DNA of 64,000 nucleotides, taken from Albimonas sp963977235 (lineage in GTDB: Bacteria; Pseudomonadota; Alphaproteobacteria; Rhodobacterales; Rhodobacteraceae). Numbering within the stretch: position 1 is the stretch's first letter; every line of letters starts with the position of its first letter. The notes under the pieces are model-generated. The model had not been told where the DNA came from, did no database searches, and saw only the letters and a program-made list of their open reading frames with translations. Shown here piece after piece: positions 1 to 9,662 of the stretch. The stretch is from the NCBI RefSeq assembly GCF_963977235.1, contig NZ_CAXBOD010000003.1:124001-188000 (forward strand), read 5' to 3'. Both the position numbers and the translations under genes were made by a program.

Positions 1-467
1 GAAGGCGAAGCCGGGGGAGGAGAAGGTCAGGATCCGCCCCTCGGTGATCAGCTGGGCGACGCCGCGCCCGGCGGTCATCAGGATCAGCGTGGCGACGATC
101 GGCTGGATGCCCACCACCGCGACCAGCGCGCCGTTCCACAGGCCCGAGATCAGCCCCGCCGCCAGCGCCATCGCGAAGGCCGCCGGCAGCCCGGCGCCGG
201 AGGCCACGGCCGAGGCCGCGACCGCCCCGCAGATCGCCATCACCGCGCCGACGGACAGATCGATGCCGCGGGTGGCGATGACCAGGGTCATGCCCACCGC
301 CAGCAGCGCCACCGGCGCGCCGCGCTTGAGGATGTCGATCACCGGGCCGACGAGCCGGCCGTCGACCAGCTCCACCGCCAGGAAGCCGGGGAAGGCCGCG
401 CTCACCAGCGCCGCCAGCGCGACCAGCGTCGCGAGCTGCGGCAGAACGCGTTTCAGGGCGGCGGGCA

Positions 468-468
<1 letters not shown>
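1..468 (-). CDS. ytfT: Galactofuranose-type sugar ABC transporter permease YtfT (partial, 3' end outside window)
   Basis: Inner-membrane permease of a sugar ABC importer; only the first 156 or so residues are inside the window. The translation has hydrophobic helices and the segments DILKRGAPVALLAVGMTLVI (about 46-65) and IDLSVGAVMAI, followed by QPIVATLILMTAGRGVAQLI. These match the YtfT branch of the ribose-type permeases closely. The ATG overlaps the stop of the ATPase gene in an ATGA arrangement, so the two are translationally coupled. With YtfQ and YtfR this makes a galactofuranose/arabinofuranose-type importer; a YjfF partner is expected beyond the left edge. Family is clear; the exact sugar is inferred from the YtfQ homology. 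Confidence 0.9.
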
Positions 469-2012
<1,544 letters not shown>

Positions 2013-2075
2013 GGGCGCGGGCTCCGGGTTGGCGGGATCCGGCGGGGGAGGAACGGGGCGGCCGGGCGCGCCGCC

Positions 2076-2103
2076 GCGGGCGGGAGGCCAGGCCCCCGCC
2101 CGC
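2076..2103 (-). terminator. Intercistronic hairpin between ytfQ and ytfR
   Basis: Perfect 9-bp GC stem (GCGGGCGGG at 2076-2084 with CCCGCCCGC at 2095-2103) and a 10-nt loop, lying 23 bases after the ytfQ stop on the transcribed strand. There is no T-run, so it is more likely an mRNA 3'-end stabiliser or partial terminator than a full terminator. Such a hairpin would leave more binding-protein mRNA than ATPase/permease mRNA. A hairpin in the same relative place follows chvE at 11230-11260. Confidence 0.5.
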
Positions 2104-2125
2104 AACGCGCGTCATCGTCCCGGGA

Positions 2126-3073
2126 TCAGTAGCCGAGGTCCTTGCGCGCCTCATACTCCGCCATCGGGTCGTCGTCGGGCGTGTAGAGCCTGGACTCGGT
2201 CTGGATGAACTTCGCGGGCGTCGTGCCGTCCTTCCAGTAGGCCTCCAGCGCGTCGAAGGCGGGGCCGGCCATGTTGGGCGTCAGCTCGACGGTGGCGTTG
2301 GCGTCGCCCTCGGCCATCGCCTTGAAGATGTCGGGCACCGCGTCGATCGAGACCACCAGGATGTCCTCGCCCGGGTTCAGGCCGGCCTCCTTGATCGCCT
2401 GGATCGCGCCCACGGCCATGTCGTCGTTGTGGGCGTAGAGGGCGCAGATGTCGGCGCCGCCGTTCTCGGCCTGCAGGAAGCTCTCCATCACCTGCTTCCC
2501 GCGCGAGCGGGTGAAGTCGCCGGTCTGCGAGCGCACGATCTCGATGTTGTCGTGGCCGGCGATGCCCGCCTCGAAGCCCTGCTTGCGCAGGATCGCGGGG
2601 GAGGAGCCGGTGGTGCCCTGAAGCTCGACCACGCGGCAATCCTCGCCGGCGACCTTCTCGGCCAGCCACTGGCCGGCGACCTCGCCCTCATGCTCGAGAT
2701 CGGAGCCCACGGCGGTCAGGTAGAGGTCGTCGGAGCTGTCGACCCGGCGGTCGAGCAGCACCACGGGGATCTCGGCCTCCTTGGCCTCCTCGAGCACGCT
2801 GTCCCAGCCGGTGGCGACCACCGGGGCCAGCAGGATCGCGTCGACGCCCTGGGCGATGAAGCTGCGGATCGCGGCGATCTGGTTCTCCTGGCGCTGCTGG
2901 GCGTCGGAGAAGCGCAGGTCGATGCCCCGCTCCTCGGCCTGCTGCTTGGTGAGCGTGGTCTCGGCGGCGCGCCAGCCGGATTCCGAGCCGATCTGGGCGA
3001 AGCCGACTGTCTGGGCGGCGGCGAGGCCGGGGATTGCGAGCATGGCCGTCGCGGCCAGGAGCGTCTTCATCAT
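2126..3073 (-). CDS. ytfQ: Galactofuranose-type periplasmic sugar-binding protein YtfQ
   Basis: Periplasmic solute receptor, 315 residues. A Sec signal peptide ends near residue 20 (LAIPGLAAA before QTVGF). The mature part is close to E. coli YtfQ: VGFAQIGSESGWRAAE (23-38), LLAPVVATGWDSVLEEAKEA (81-100), GDFTRSRGKQVMES (185-198), YAHNDDMAVGAIQAIKEAG (213-231) and ELTPNMAGPAFDALE (263-277). This is stronger than generic RbsB similarity and supports furanose-form galactose or arabinose as ligand. A GGAGG lies 7 nt before the ATG. It is the first gene of the ytfQRT unit and follows the oxidative pentose genes, which fits import of L-arabinose or galactose. Confidence 0.93.
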   Translation of the reverse strand: MMKTLLAATAMLAIPGLAAAQTVGFAQIGSESGWRAAETTLTKQQAEERGIDLRFSDAQQRQENQIAAIRSFIAQGVDAILLAPVVATGWDSVLEEAKEAEIPVVLLDRRVDSSDDLYLTAVGSDLEHEGEVAGQWLAEKVAGEDCRVVELQGTTGSSPAILRKQGFEAGIAGHDNIEIVRSQTGDFTRSRGKQVMESFLQAENGGADICALYAHNDDMAVGAIQAIKEAGLNPGEDILVVSIDAVPDIFKAMAEGDANATVELTPNMAGPAFDALEAYWKDGTTPAKFIQTESRLYTPDDDPMAEYEARKDLGY

Positions 3074-3173
3074 GTCTTGTCCTCCCTGGACGTGCTCCGG
3101 GCCGGTTGAGGGCCTCGGAGGGGGGCGTCGGGCGCGGCTCCCATTCCGCGCCCGCCGGTCGGAACGCGGCCGG

Positions 3174-4700
3174 TCAGCCGCGCAGATCCCCGGGCAGCAG
3201 CGCCGCGGGGATGTTCTGGAAACACACCGGGCGCAGGAAGCGGCGGATCGCCAGCGTCCCGACCGAGGTATGCCCGAAATTGGTGGAGGCGGGAAACGGT
3301 CCGCCGTGAACCATGGCCGAGGCGACCTCGACCCCGGTGGGGAACCCGTTGGCCAGGATCCGCCCGGCCTTGCGCTCGAGGATCGGCATCAGCGCCCGGG
3401 CGGCCGGCGCGTCCGCGTCGTCCATCTGCAGGGTGACGGTCAGCTGGCCGGCCAGGGCGCGGGCCACGGCGCGGGTCTGCTCGGCGTCCGTGACGCGCAC
3501 CAGCAGGCCGGCGGGGCCGAACACCTCCTCGGCGAGGTCGGGGGCGGCGAGCCAGTCCTCGGCCGCGACCTGGAAAACCGCGGGCAGGCCGGCGCGGCCC
3601 TCGGCCGCCTCGCCGCCGGCGACGGGCGCAAGGCCGGGGTGGTTGGCCAAGTCCTCGACCCCCTTGCGGTAGGCCGCGGCGATCCCGTCCGAGAGCATCG
3701 TTCCGGGGGCCGCGCCCGACAGCGCCTGCGCCGCGGCGGCGGCGAAGGCGTCGCCCTCGGGCCCCGCGGGCAGCACCACCACGCCGGGATTGGTGCAGAA
3801 CTGGCCGACGCCCATGGTCAGCGAGCCGGCCCAGCCCTCGGCGATGGCCGCGCCCCGGGCGCCGAGCGCGGCGGGCAGCACGAAGACCGGGTTGATCGCG
3901 CCGAGCTCTCCAAAGAACGGGATCGGCTCGGGGCGCGCGCAGGCGAGGTCGAACAGCGCCTTGCCCCCGCGATACGATCCGGTGAAGCCGATGGCGCGGA
4001 TCAGCGGATGCTGGACCAGCGCCGCGCCGGCCTCGTTGGTGTTCGATTGGATCAGCGAGAACACGCCCGCCGGCATCCCGCAGGCGGCGACGGCGGCGGC
4101 CACGGCCTGGGCCACGATCTCGGCGCAGCCCGGGTGGCCGGGGTGGCCCTTGACCACCACCGGACAGCCCGCCGCCAGGGCCGAGGCGGTGTCGCCGCCG
4201 GCGGTCGAGAACGCCAGCGGGAAGTTGGAGGCGCCAAACACCCCCACCGGCCCGATCGGGCGCTGGATCATCGCCAGCTCGGGGCGCGGGGCGGGGGCGC
4301 GATCAGGCAGCGCCGGGTCGCGGCGGATGTCGAGGTGGTCGGTCTCGCGGATCAGGGCGGCGAACATCCGCAGCTGGCCGGTGGTGCGGCCGCGCTCGCC
4401 CTCGAGGCGGGCCGTGGGCAGGCCGGATTCGGCGGCGCCGATCTCGGTCAGGGCGGGGCCGCGGGCCTCGATCTCGTCGGCGATGGTCTCGAGGAAGCGG
4501 GCGCGGTCCTCCCGCGCGGTCCAGCCGTAGGTCTCGAAGGCGGCTTCCGCGGCGCGGACGGCGCGGTCCACCTCCGCGGCGCCGCCGGCGGCGACGTCGA
4601 AGCCCTCGCCCGCGGCGGGGGCGGAGCGGAAGGTCGAGGCCCCCTCGACCCAGTCTCCGGCGATCAGGTGGCGGCCCGTGAGGGGCGTGGCGTCAAGCAT
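3174..4700 (-). CDS. 2,5-dioxovalerate (2-oxoglutarate semialdehyde) dehydrogenase
   Basis: Aldehyde dehydrogenase, 508 residues, cytoplasmic. It oxidises 2-oxoglutarate semialdehyde to 2-oxoglutarate with NAD(P)+, the last step of the oxidative pentose and hexarate routes. Visible features are GPVGVFGASNFPLAFSTAGG in the cofactor domain, VVVKGHPGHPG, the general base Glu near 265 (PFFGELGAINP) and the nucleophile Cys near 302 (GQFCTNPG). FFGELGAINPVFVLP is typical of the KGSADH type III branch rather than of generic ALDHs. An AGGAGT ribosome site precedes the ATG. It lies directly after the arabinose dehydrogenase gene in the same operon, which fixes the role. Confidence 0.92.
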   Translation of the reverse strand: MLDATPLTGRHLIAGDWVEGASTFRSAPAAGEGFDVAAGGAAEVDRAVRAAEAAFETYGWTAREDRARFLETIADEIEARGPALTEIGAAESGLPTARLEGERGRTTGQLRMFAALIRETDHLDIRRDPALPDRAPAPRPELAMIQRPIGPVGVFGASNFPLAFSTAGGDTASALAAGCPVVVKGHPGHPGCAEIVAQAVAAAVAACGMPAGVFSLIQSNTNEAGAALVQHPLIRAIGFTGSYRGGKALFDLACARPEPIPFFGELGAINPVFVLPAALGARGAAIAEGWAGSLTMGVGQFCTNPGVVVLPAGPEGDAFAAAAAQALSGAAPGTMLSDGIAAAYRKGVEDLANHPGLAPVAGGEAAEGRAGLPAVFQVAAEDWLAAPDLAEEVFGPAGLLVRVTDAEQTRAVARALAGQLTVTLQMDDADAPAARALMPILERKAGRILANGFPTGVEVASAMVHGGPFPASTNFGHTSVGTLAIRRFLRPVCFQNIPAALLPGDLRG

Positions 4701-4721
4701 GGCTGACTCCTGGCGTGGCGG

Positions 4722-5699
4722 TCATTCGTGGAACGGCTCGACCGTCAGGCGACGGCCCAGCAGGAAGGCGTCGGCGACATGGACCAGCGGCGTCACGTCG
4801 ACGTCCGAGGCGCCGGCCGCGATCAGGTCGCCGAAGCGGCGGTAGAGGTCGGGGTATTCGCCGGGGCCCGAGAGCGGGCGCGCCGCCTCGTCCGCGGCCA
4901 GCGCGGCGCCCCCGTCGGAGAGGCGCAGGCGGCCGTCGTCGGCCTCGATCTCGATGTCCCAGGCGGGCGTCCCCTGCCAGCGGAAGTCGAAGCGCGCCTC
5001 GACCGCCAGCCCCTGCGCCCCGGCGAAGACGAGATCGCAGGCGATGGGGGTCTCGCAGTTGGACGGGAACGCGAGGTCGGCCGAGGTCAGCCGCACCGGC
5101 GCGGGCAGGATCGCGGTCAGGATCGAGAGGGCGTTGATCCCCGGGTCGAAGACGCCCAGCCCCCCGGCCTGCCAGATCCAGGTCTGGCCGGGGTGCCACT
5201 CGCGCACGTCCTCCTTCCAGGTGATCCGCACGCGGCGGGGGGGATGCGCCGCGCACCAGTCCCGCGCCGGCGCGACGCCGGCGGCGTGGCGCGAATGCCA
5301 GGTGGCGAAGAGGCTCACGCCCTGCGCCCGGGCGAGCTCGGCCAGCGCCTGAACCTCGGCCACGGTCTGACCGGGGGGTTTCTCCAGCATCACGTGGCGC
5401 CCGGCGAGGATCGCGCTGCGGGCGGCCTCGTGGCGGACCTGCGGCGGCTGGCACAGCGAGACGGCCCCGATGTCGGGCCGCGCGTCCAGCAGCGCCTCGA
5501 GCGTGGGGTGGTTCTCGACCCCCGCGACCCCGCCCGAGCGGCTGACCGTCGCCGCCAGCCTGAAGCGGGGGTCGGCGGCGATGGCCGGCAGGTGCTGGTC
5601 GCGGGCGATCTTGCCCACGCCGACGATGGCGACGTCGATCGCGCGGTGCGGCGCGCCGGCGCCGGCGGGATCGGGGGTCCGGGTCTCAGTGGCTGTCAC
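4722..5699 (-). CDS. L-arabinose/D-galactose 1-dehydrogenase (Gfo/Idh/MocA family)
   Basis: NAD(P)-dependent oxidoreductase, 325 residues, oxidising L-arabinose or D-galactose at C1 to the lactone. The Rossmann motif IVGVGKIARDQH is at about 25-36 and the family motif EKPPG at about 106-110. WKEDVREWHPGQTWIWQAGG and GVFDPGINALSI are characteristic of the Azospirillum arabinose dehydrogenase / Pseudomonas galactose dehydrogenase group. The start is a GTG overlapping the dehydratase gene by 14 bases. An internal start nearer the Rossmann motif (about residue 20) cannot be excluded because the first 20 residues are low complexity. Confidence 0.88.
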   Translation of the reverse strand: MTATETRTPDPAGAGAPHRAIDVAIVGVGKIARDQHLPAIAADPRFRLAATVSRSGGVAGVENHPTLEALLDARPDIGAVSLCQPPQVRHEAARSAILAGRHVMLEKPPGQTVAEVQALAELARAQGVSLFATWHSRHAAGVAPARDWCAAHPPRRVRITWKEDVREWHPGQTWIWQAGGLGVFDPGINALSILTAILPAPVRLTSADLAFPSNCETPIACDLVFAGAQGLAVEARFDFRWQGTPAWDIEIEADDGRLRLSDGGAALAADEAARPLSGPGEYPDLYRRFGDLIAAGASDVDVTPLVHVADAFLLGRRLTVEPFHE

Positions 5700-7428
5700 G
5701 CGGCACCGCCTTTCCTCTCTGCCCGACCAGGAAGTCGAAGTCCGCGCCGGTGTCGGCCCCCTGGACGTGGGTGTGGAACAGCCGGGCGTAGCCGCCGCCC
5801 GGCGGCAGCACGATGGGCGTCCAGCCGGCCAGGCGCGCCTCCAGCTCGGCCTCGGGGATGTCGAGGTGCAGTCGGCGGGCCTCGACGTCGACCTCGATCA
5901 TGTCGCCCTCCCGGACCACCGACAGGGGCCCGCCGACGGCGGCCTCGGGCGTGACGTGCAGGATCACGGTGCCGTAGGCCGTGCCCGACATGCGCGCGTC
6001 GGAGATCCGGATCATGTCCTTGATCCCCTTGCGCAACACCTTCGGCGGCAGGCCCATGTTGCCGACCTCGGCCATGCCGGGATAGCCCTTCGGCCCGCAG
6101 TTCTTGAGCACCATCACGCAGGTCTCGTCGATGTCCAGCGCCTCGTCCGCGATGCGGGCCTTGTAGTGGTCGATGTCCTCGAACACGACCGCGCGGCCGC
6201 GGTGCTTCATCAGGTGCGGGCTGGCGGCCGAGGGCTTGAGGACCGCTCCCTTCGGCGCGAGGTTGCCCTTGAGCACCGCGATCCCGCCCGAGGCGGTCAG
6301 CGCCCGCTCGACCGGCACGATCACGTCCTCGTTCCAGTTGGTCACGTCCTTCACCTGCTCCCACGCCGTCTCGCCCGAGACGGTGAGCGCGTCGCGGTGC
6401 AGCAGGCCCGCCTCGCCCAGGCGCTTGAGCACCACGGGCAGGCCGCCGGCGTAGAAGAACTCCTCCATCAGGTATTTGCCCGAGGGCATCAGGTTGACGA
6501 TGGTGGGGATGTCGCGCCCCAGCCGGTCCCAGTCGTCGAGCGTCAGGTCCACGCCTGCGCGACCTGCCAGCGCCAGCAGGTGGATGACCGCGTTGGTCGA
6601 GCCGCCGATGGCGCCGTTGGCGCGGATCGCGTTCTCGAACGCCTGGCGCGTCAGCACGTCGGAGGGTTTCAGGTCGTCCTTGACCATCTGCACGATGCGC
6701 CGGCCGGTCATCTGGGCCATCACCCGCCGGCGGCTGTCCACCGCCGGGATCGCGGCGTTGCCCGACAGCGCCATGCCCAGCGCCTCGGCCATGCTCGCCA
6801 TCGTGGACGCCGTGCCCATGGTGTTGCACGAGCCAGGCGAGCGGGACATCGCCTGCTCGGCCTCGAGGAATTCCTCGCGGGTCATCTCGCCGGCCTTGAT
6901 CGCCTCGGACATCTGCCACAGGGCGGTGCCCGAGCCGACGCGCTCGCCCCGGAACCAGCCGTTGAGCATCGGCCCCCCGGTGACCGCGATGGCGGGGATG
7001 TCGACCGAGGCCGCGCCCATCAGCAGCGCGGGCGTGGTCTTGTCGCAACCCACCATCAGCACCACCCCGTCGAGCGGGTTCGCGCGCAGCGCCTCCTCGA
7101 CGTCCATGGCCGCGAGGTTGCGGTACATCATCGCCGAGGGACGCAGGCTGCTTTCGCCGGGCGAGAACACCGGGAACTCCAGCGGCAGGCCGCCGGCCTC
7201 GTAGACGCCGTTCTTCACCCGCTGCGCCAGGTCGCGCAGGTGGGCGTTGCAGGGCGTCAGCTCGGACCAGGTGTTGCAGATGCCGATCACCGGGCGGCCG
7301 TCGAACAGGTCGGCGGGCAGGCCCTGGTTCTTCATCCAGCTGCGGTGGTAGATGTGATCCCGGCTGTCGCCCCCATACCATTCCTGGCTGCGGAGCTTGC
7401 GGGGCCACGGGGCGGGCGTGAAGCTCAT
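5686..7428 (-). CDS. L-arabonate dehydratase (IlvD/Edd family)
   Basis: Fe-S dehydratase converting L-arabonate to L-2-keto-3-deoxyarabonate, 580 residues. The three cluster-ligand cysteines of the sugar-acid branch are present at about 60 (CNTWSELTPC), 128 (VGCDKTTPA) and 201 (SPGSCNTMGTAST), in line with the spacing of the Rhizobium L-arabinonate dehydratase. The N-terminus KLRSQEWYGGDSRDHIYHRS is also typical of that enzyme rather than of IlvD. It overlaps the downstream dehydrogenase gene and lies 9 bases after the AraD1-type gene. A related sugar acid such as galactonate or fuconate remains possible, but the operon favours arabonate. Confidence 0.92.
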   Translation of the reverse strand: MSFTPAPWPRKLRSQEWYGGDSRDHIYHRSWMKNQGLPADLFDGRPVIGICNTWSELTPCNAHLRDLAQRVKNGVYEAGGLPLEFPVFSPGESSLRPSAMMYRNLAAMDVEEALRANPLDGVVLMVGCDKTTPALLMGAASVDIPAIAVTGGPMLNGWFRGERVGSGTALWQMSEAIKAGEMTREEFLEAEQAMSRSPGSCNTMGTASTMASMAEALGMALSGNAAIPAVDSRRRVMAQMTGRRIVQMVKDDLKPSDVLTRQAFENAIRANGAIGGSTNAVIHLLALAGRAGVDLTLDDWDRLGRDIPTIVNLMPSGKYLMEEFFYAGGLPVVLKRLGEAGLLHRDALTVSGETAWEQVKDVTNWNEDVIVPVERALTASGGIAVLKGNLAPKGAVLKPSAASPHLMKHRGRAVVFEDIDHYKARIADEALDIDETCVMVLKNCGPKGYPGMAEVGNMGLPPKVLRKGIKDMIRISDARMSGTAYGTVILHVTPEAAVGGPLSVVREGDMIEVDVEARRLHLDIPEAELEARLAGWTPIVLPPGGGYARLFHTHVQGADTGADFDFLVGQRGKAVPRDSH

Positions 7429-7437
7429 CTCAGGTCC

Positions 7438-8433
7438 TTACAGCGCGCGGACGTCGGCGCGCGTCTCCGGCGAGGCCGGGGGCGCGACATGCAGCGGATT
7501 GCGGAGCGGCAGGCCGAAGGGCGCGGCCTCGATCTCGAAGACGTCGCCGTCGCGGGTCGCGACGCCGGCCGCGTAGCTGAGCGTGGCGGTGCCGAACATG
7601 TGCACGTGCACGTCGCCGGGCTGGCGGAACACCTCGTACTTGAAGTGGTGATGCTCGAGGTTGGCGATCGAGTGGGACATGTTCGCCTCGCCCGACAGGA
7701 ACGGCTGCTCGAACACCACCTCGTTGCCGCGGCGGACGCGAGAGGTCCCCTCGACCGAAGCGGGCAGCTCGCCCACCAGCAGCTCGGGCCCCACGGCGGC
7801 GGGGCGCAGCTTGGAATGGGCGAGGTAGAGGTAGTTGCGCTTCTCCATCACATGGTCGGAGAACTCGTTGGCCAGCGCGAAGCCCAGGCGGAAGGGCGTA
7901 CCGTCGGGGCCGATGACGTAGATGCCGGCGATCTCGGGCTCCTCGCCGCCGTCCTCGGCGAAGGCGGGCGAGATCAGGGGCGCGCCGGGGGCGACCAGCG
8001 CCGTGCCCTGGCCCTTGTAGAACCATTCGGGCTGCACGCCGGCGTGGCCGTTGTCGGGCTTGCCGCCCTCGATGCCCATGCGGAACATCTTCATGCTGTC
8101 GGTCTCGTCCTGGGTCTTGGCGCCGGCGTGCATCGTGGCCCGGGTCGAGGCGCTGCCCAGATGCGTCAGCCCGGTGCCGGTCAGGTGCAGGTGGGCGGGA
8201 TCGGGATGCAGGATCGGGGGCAGCAGCCGCCCCTCGGCATAGAGGCGCGCGAGGTCGACGGGGCCGTTGAGGCCGGTCGCCGCGACCAGCTCGGTCAGCG
8301 TCAGGCCGCGGTCGATGGCCCGCAGGGCGAGGTCGCGCAGCGCCAGGCCGGACTTCAGCTCGAACGCCTCGGCGCCGTCGCGGGCGACGACCTGCACGCC
8401 GCCGTCATCCTTGCGATACTGGGACAGAAGCAT
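7438..8433 (-). CDS. AraD1-family protein (FAH fold), likely L-2-keto-3-deoxyarabonate dehydratase; GguC-like
   Basis: 331 residues. The fumarylacetoacetase-like C-terminal half carries FRLGFALANEFSDHVMEKRN and a His-rich stretch (NLEHHHFKYEVFRQPGDVHV) as in GguC/AraD1. It is expected to dehydrate L-2-keto-3-deoxyarabonate to 2-oxoglutarate semialdehyde, linking the dehydratase and the semialdehyde dehydrogenase in the same operon. No DapA-like AraD is present in the window, so this is the only candidate for the step. The open frame runs far upstream through the permease gene, but the ATG at 8433 sits 2 bases after the permease stop and gives the normal family N-terminus. Confidence 0.87.
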   Translation of the reverse strand: MLLSQYRKDDGGVQVVARDGAEAFELKSGLALRDLALRAIDRGLTLTELVAATGLNGPVDLARLYAEGRLLPPILHPDPAHLHLTGTGLTHLGSASTRATMHAGAKTQDETDSMKMFRMGIEGGKPDNGHAGVQPEWFYKGQGTALVAPGAPLISPAFAEDGGEEPEIAGIYVIGPDGTPFRLGFALANEFSDHVMEKRNYLYLAHSKLRPAAVGPELLVGELPASVEGTSRVRRGNEVVFEQPFLSGEANMSHSIANLEHHHFKYEVFRQPGDVHVHMFGTATLSYAAGVATRDGDVFEIEAAPFGLPLRNPLHVAPPASPETRADVRAL

Positions 8434-8435
8434 GC

Positions 8436-9662
8436 TCAGGCCCCCTTCTTCTTGTTCATCACGTCGAAGATCACCGCGGCCAGCAGAACCAGCCCCTTGA
8501 TGACCTGCTGCCAGTCGATGCCGATGCCCAGGATGGACATGCCGTTGTTCATGACGCCCATGATGAAGGCGCCCACCACCGCCCCGATCACCGTGCCCAC
8601 GCCGCCCGACATCGAGGCGCCGCCGATGAACACCGCCGCGATCACGTCGAGCTCGAAGCCCAGCCCCGCCTTGGGGGTGGCGGTGTTCAGCCGGGCCGCG
8701 AAGACCACGCCCGCAAGCGCGGCCAGCATCCCCATGTTGGCGAAGGTCAGGAAGGTCAGCCGCTTGGCGTTGATGCCCGAGAGGGTCGCGGCCTTGGCGT
8801 TGCCGCCGATGGCGTAGATCCGCCGCCCCACCGTGGTGCGCGAGGTCAGGAAGGAATAGATCGCGATCAGCAGCGCCATCACGATGAAGACGTTGGGCAG
8901 GCCCCGGAAGTCGGCCATCAGCCAGCCCATCCACACCAGCGCCGCGAAGATCAGCAGGTTCTTGGCCGCAAAGAAGGCGATCGGCTCGTCGACCGCTCCC
9001 GAGGCGGCATGGCGGCGGCGGGTGCGCACCGCCAGCCCCAGCACCAGCGCCGCGGCGCCCACCATCAACAGCAGCGAGAACAGGTTCAGCCCCTCGCCCC
9101 CGAAGAGGTCCGGCACGAAGCCCGAGGAGATCAGCCGGAACTCGTTGGGGAACGGGCCGACAGACTGGCCCGCGAGCAGCCACAGCGTCAGGCCCTTGAA
9201 GACCAGCATCCCCGCCAGCGTCACGATGAACGAGGGGATCCCGAAATAGGCGACCCAGTAGCCCTGCGCCGCCCCGATGATCGCCCCCGCGATCAGGCAA
9301 AGAAGACCCGCGAGCAGGAACGGGATTTCCCACTGCACGATCATCACCGCGGCCAGCGCGCCCACGAAGCCCAGCACCGAGCCGACCGAGAGGTCGATGT
9401 GGCCGCACACGATCACCAGCAGCATGCCGATGGCCATGATCACGATATAGCTGTTCTGCAGGAACAGGTTGGTCAGGTTCACCGGCTTGAGCAGGATGCC
9501 GTCGGTGGCCACCTGGAAGAAGGCCATGATCACGATCAGGGCGAACAGGATCCCGAATTCGCGCAGGTGGCGGCGCAGATAGCGCATCGAGGCCTTCATC
9601 TGGGTCTCGGGCGCCTGGCGCTCGGGCGCGGCCTCGGCCGCGGAAGCGGTGGAGTCGGTCAT
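8436..9662 (-). CDS. gguB: Multiple-sugar ABC transporter permease (GguB/XylH type)
   Basis: Inner-membrane permease, 408 residues, the channel for ChvE-bound sugars. After a polar N-terminus come many hydrophobic helices. The segments GHIDLSVGSVLGFVGALAAV and NAKAATLSGINAKRLTFLTF, plus the C-terminal GGASMSGGVGTVIGAVVGAF, are typical of XylH/GguB permeases. The open frame continues upstream to 9983, but the ATG at 9662 overlaps the ATPase stop (ATGA) and starts a normal N-terminus, so the longer version is rejected. It forms one transporter with GguA and ChvE. Confidence 0.92.
   Translation of the reverse strand: MTDSTASAAEAAPERQAPETQMKASMRYLRRHLREFGILFALIVIMAFFQVATDGILLKPVNLTNLFLQNSYIVIMAIGMLLVIVCGHIDLSVGSVLGFVGALAAVMIVQWEIPFLLAGLLCLIAGAIIGAAQGYWVAYFGIPSFIVTLAGMLVFKGLTLWLLAGQSVGPFPNEFRLISSGFVPDLFGGEGLNLFSLLLMVGAAALVLGLAVRTRRRHAASGAVDEPIAFFAAKNLLIFAALVWMGWLMADFRGLPNVFIVMALLIAIYSFLTSRTTVGRRIYAIGGNAKAATLSGINAKRLTFLTFANMGMLAALAGVVFAARLNTATPKAGLGFELDVIAAVFIGGASMSGGVGTVIGAVVGAFIMGVMNNGMSILGIGIDWQQVIKGLVLLAAVIFDVMNKKKGA

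Noticed and set aside
2013..2105. Longer YtfR beginning at ATG 2105
   Set aside because: The added 31 residues are Pro/Gly-rich and cross an intercistronic hairpin; the GTG at 2012 matches the family N-terminus.
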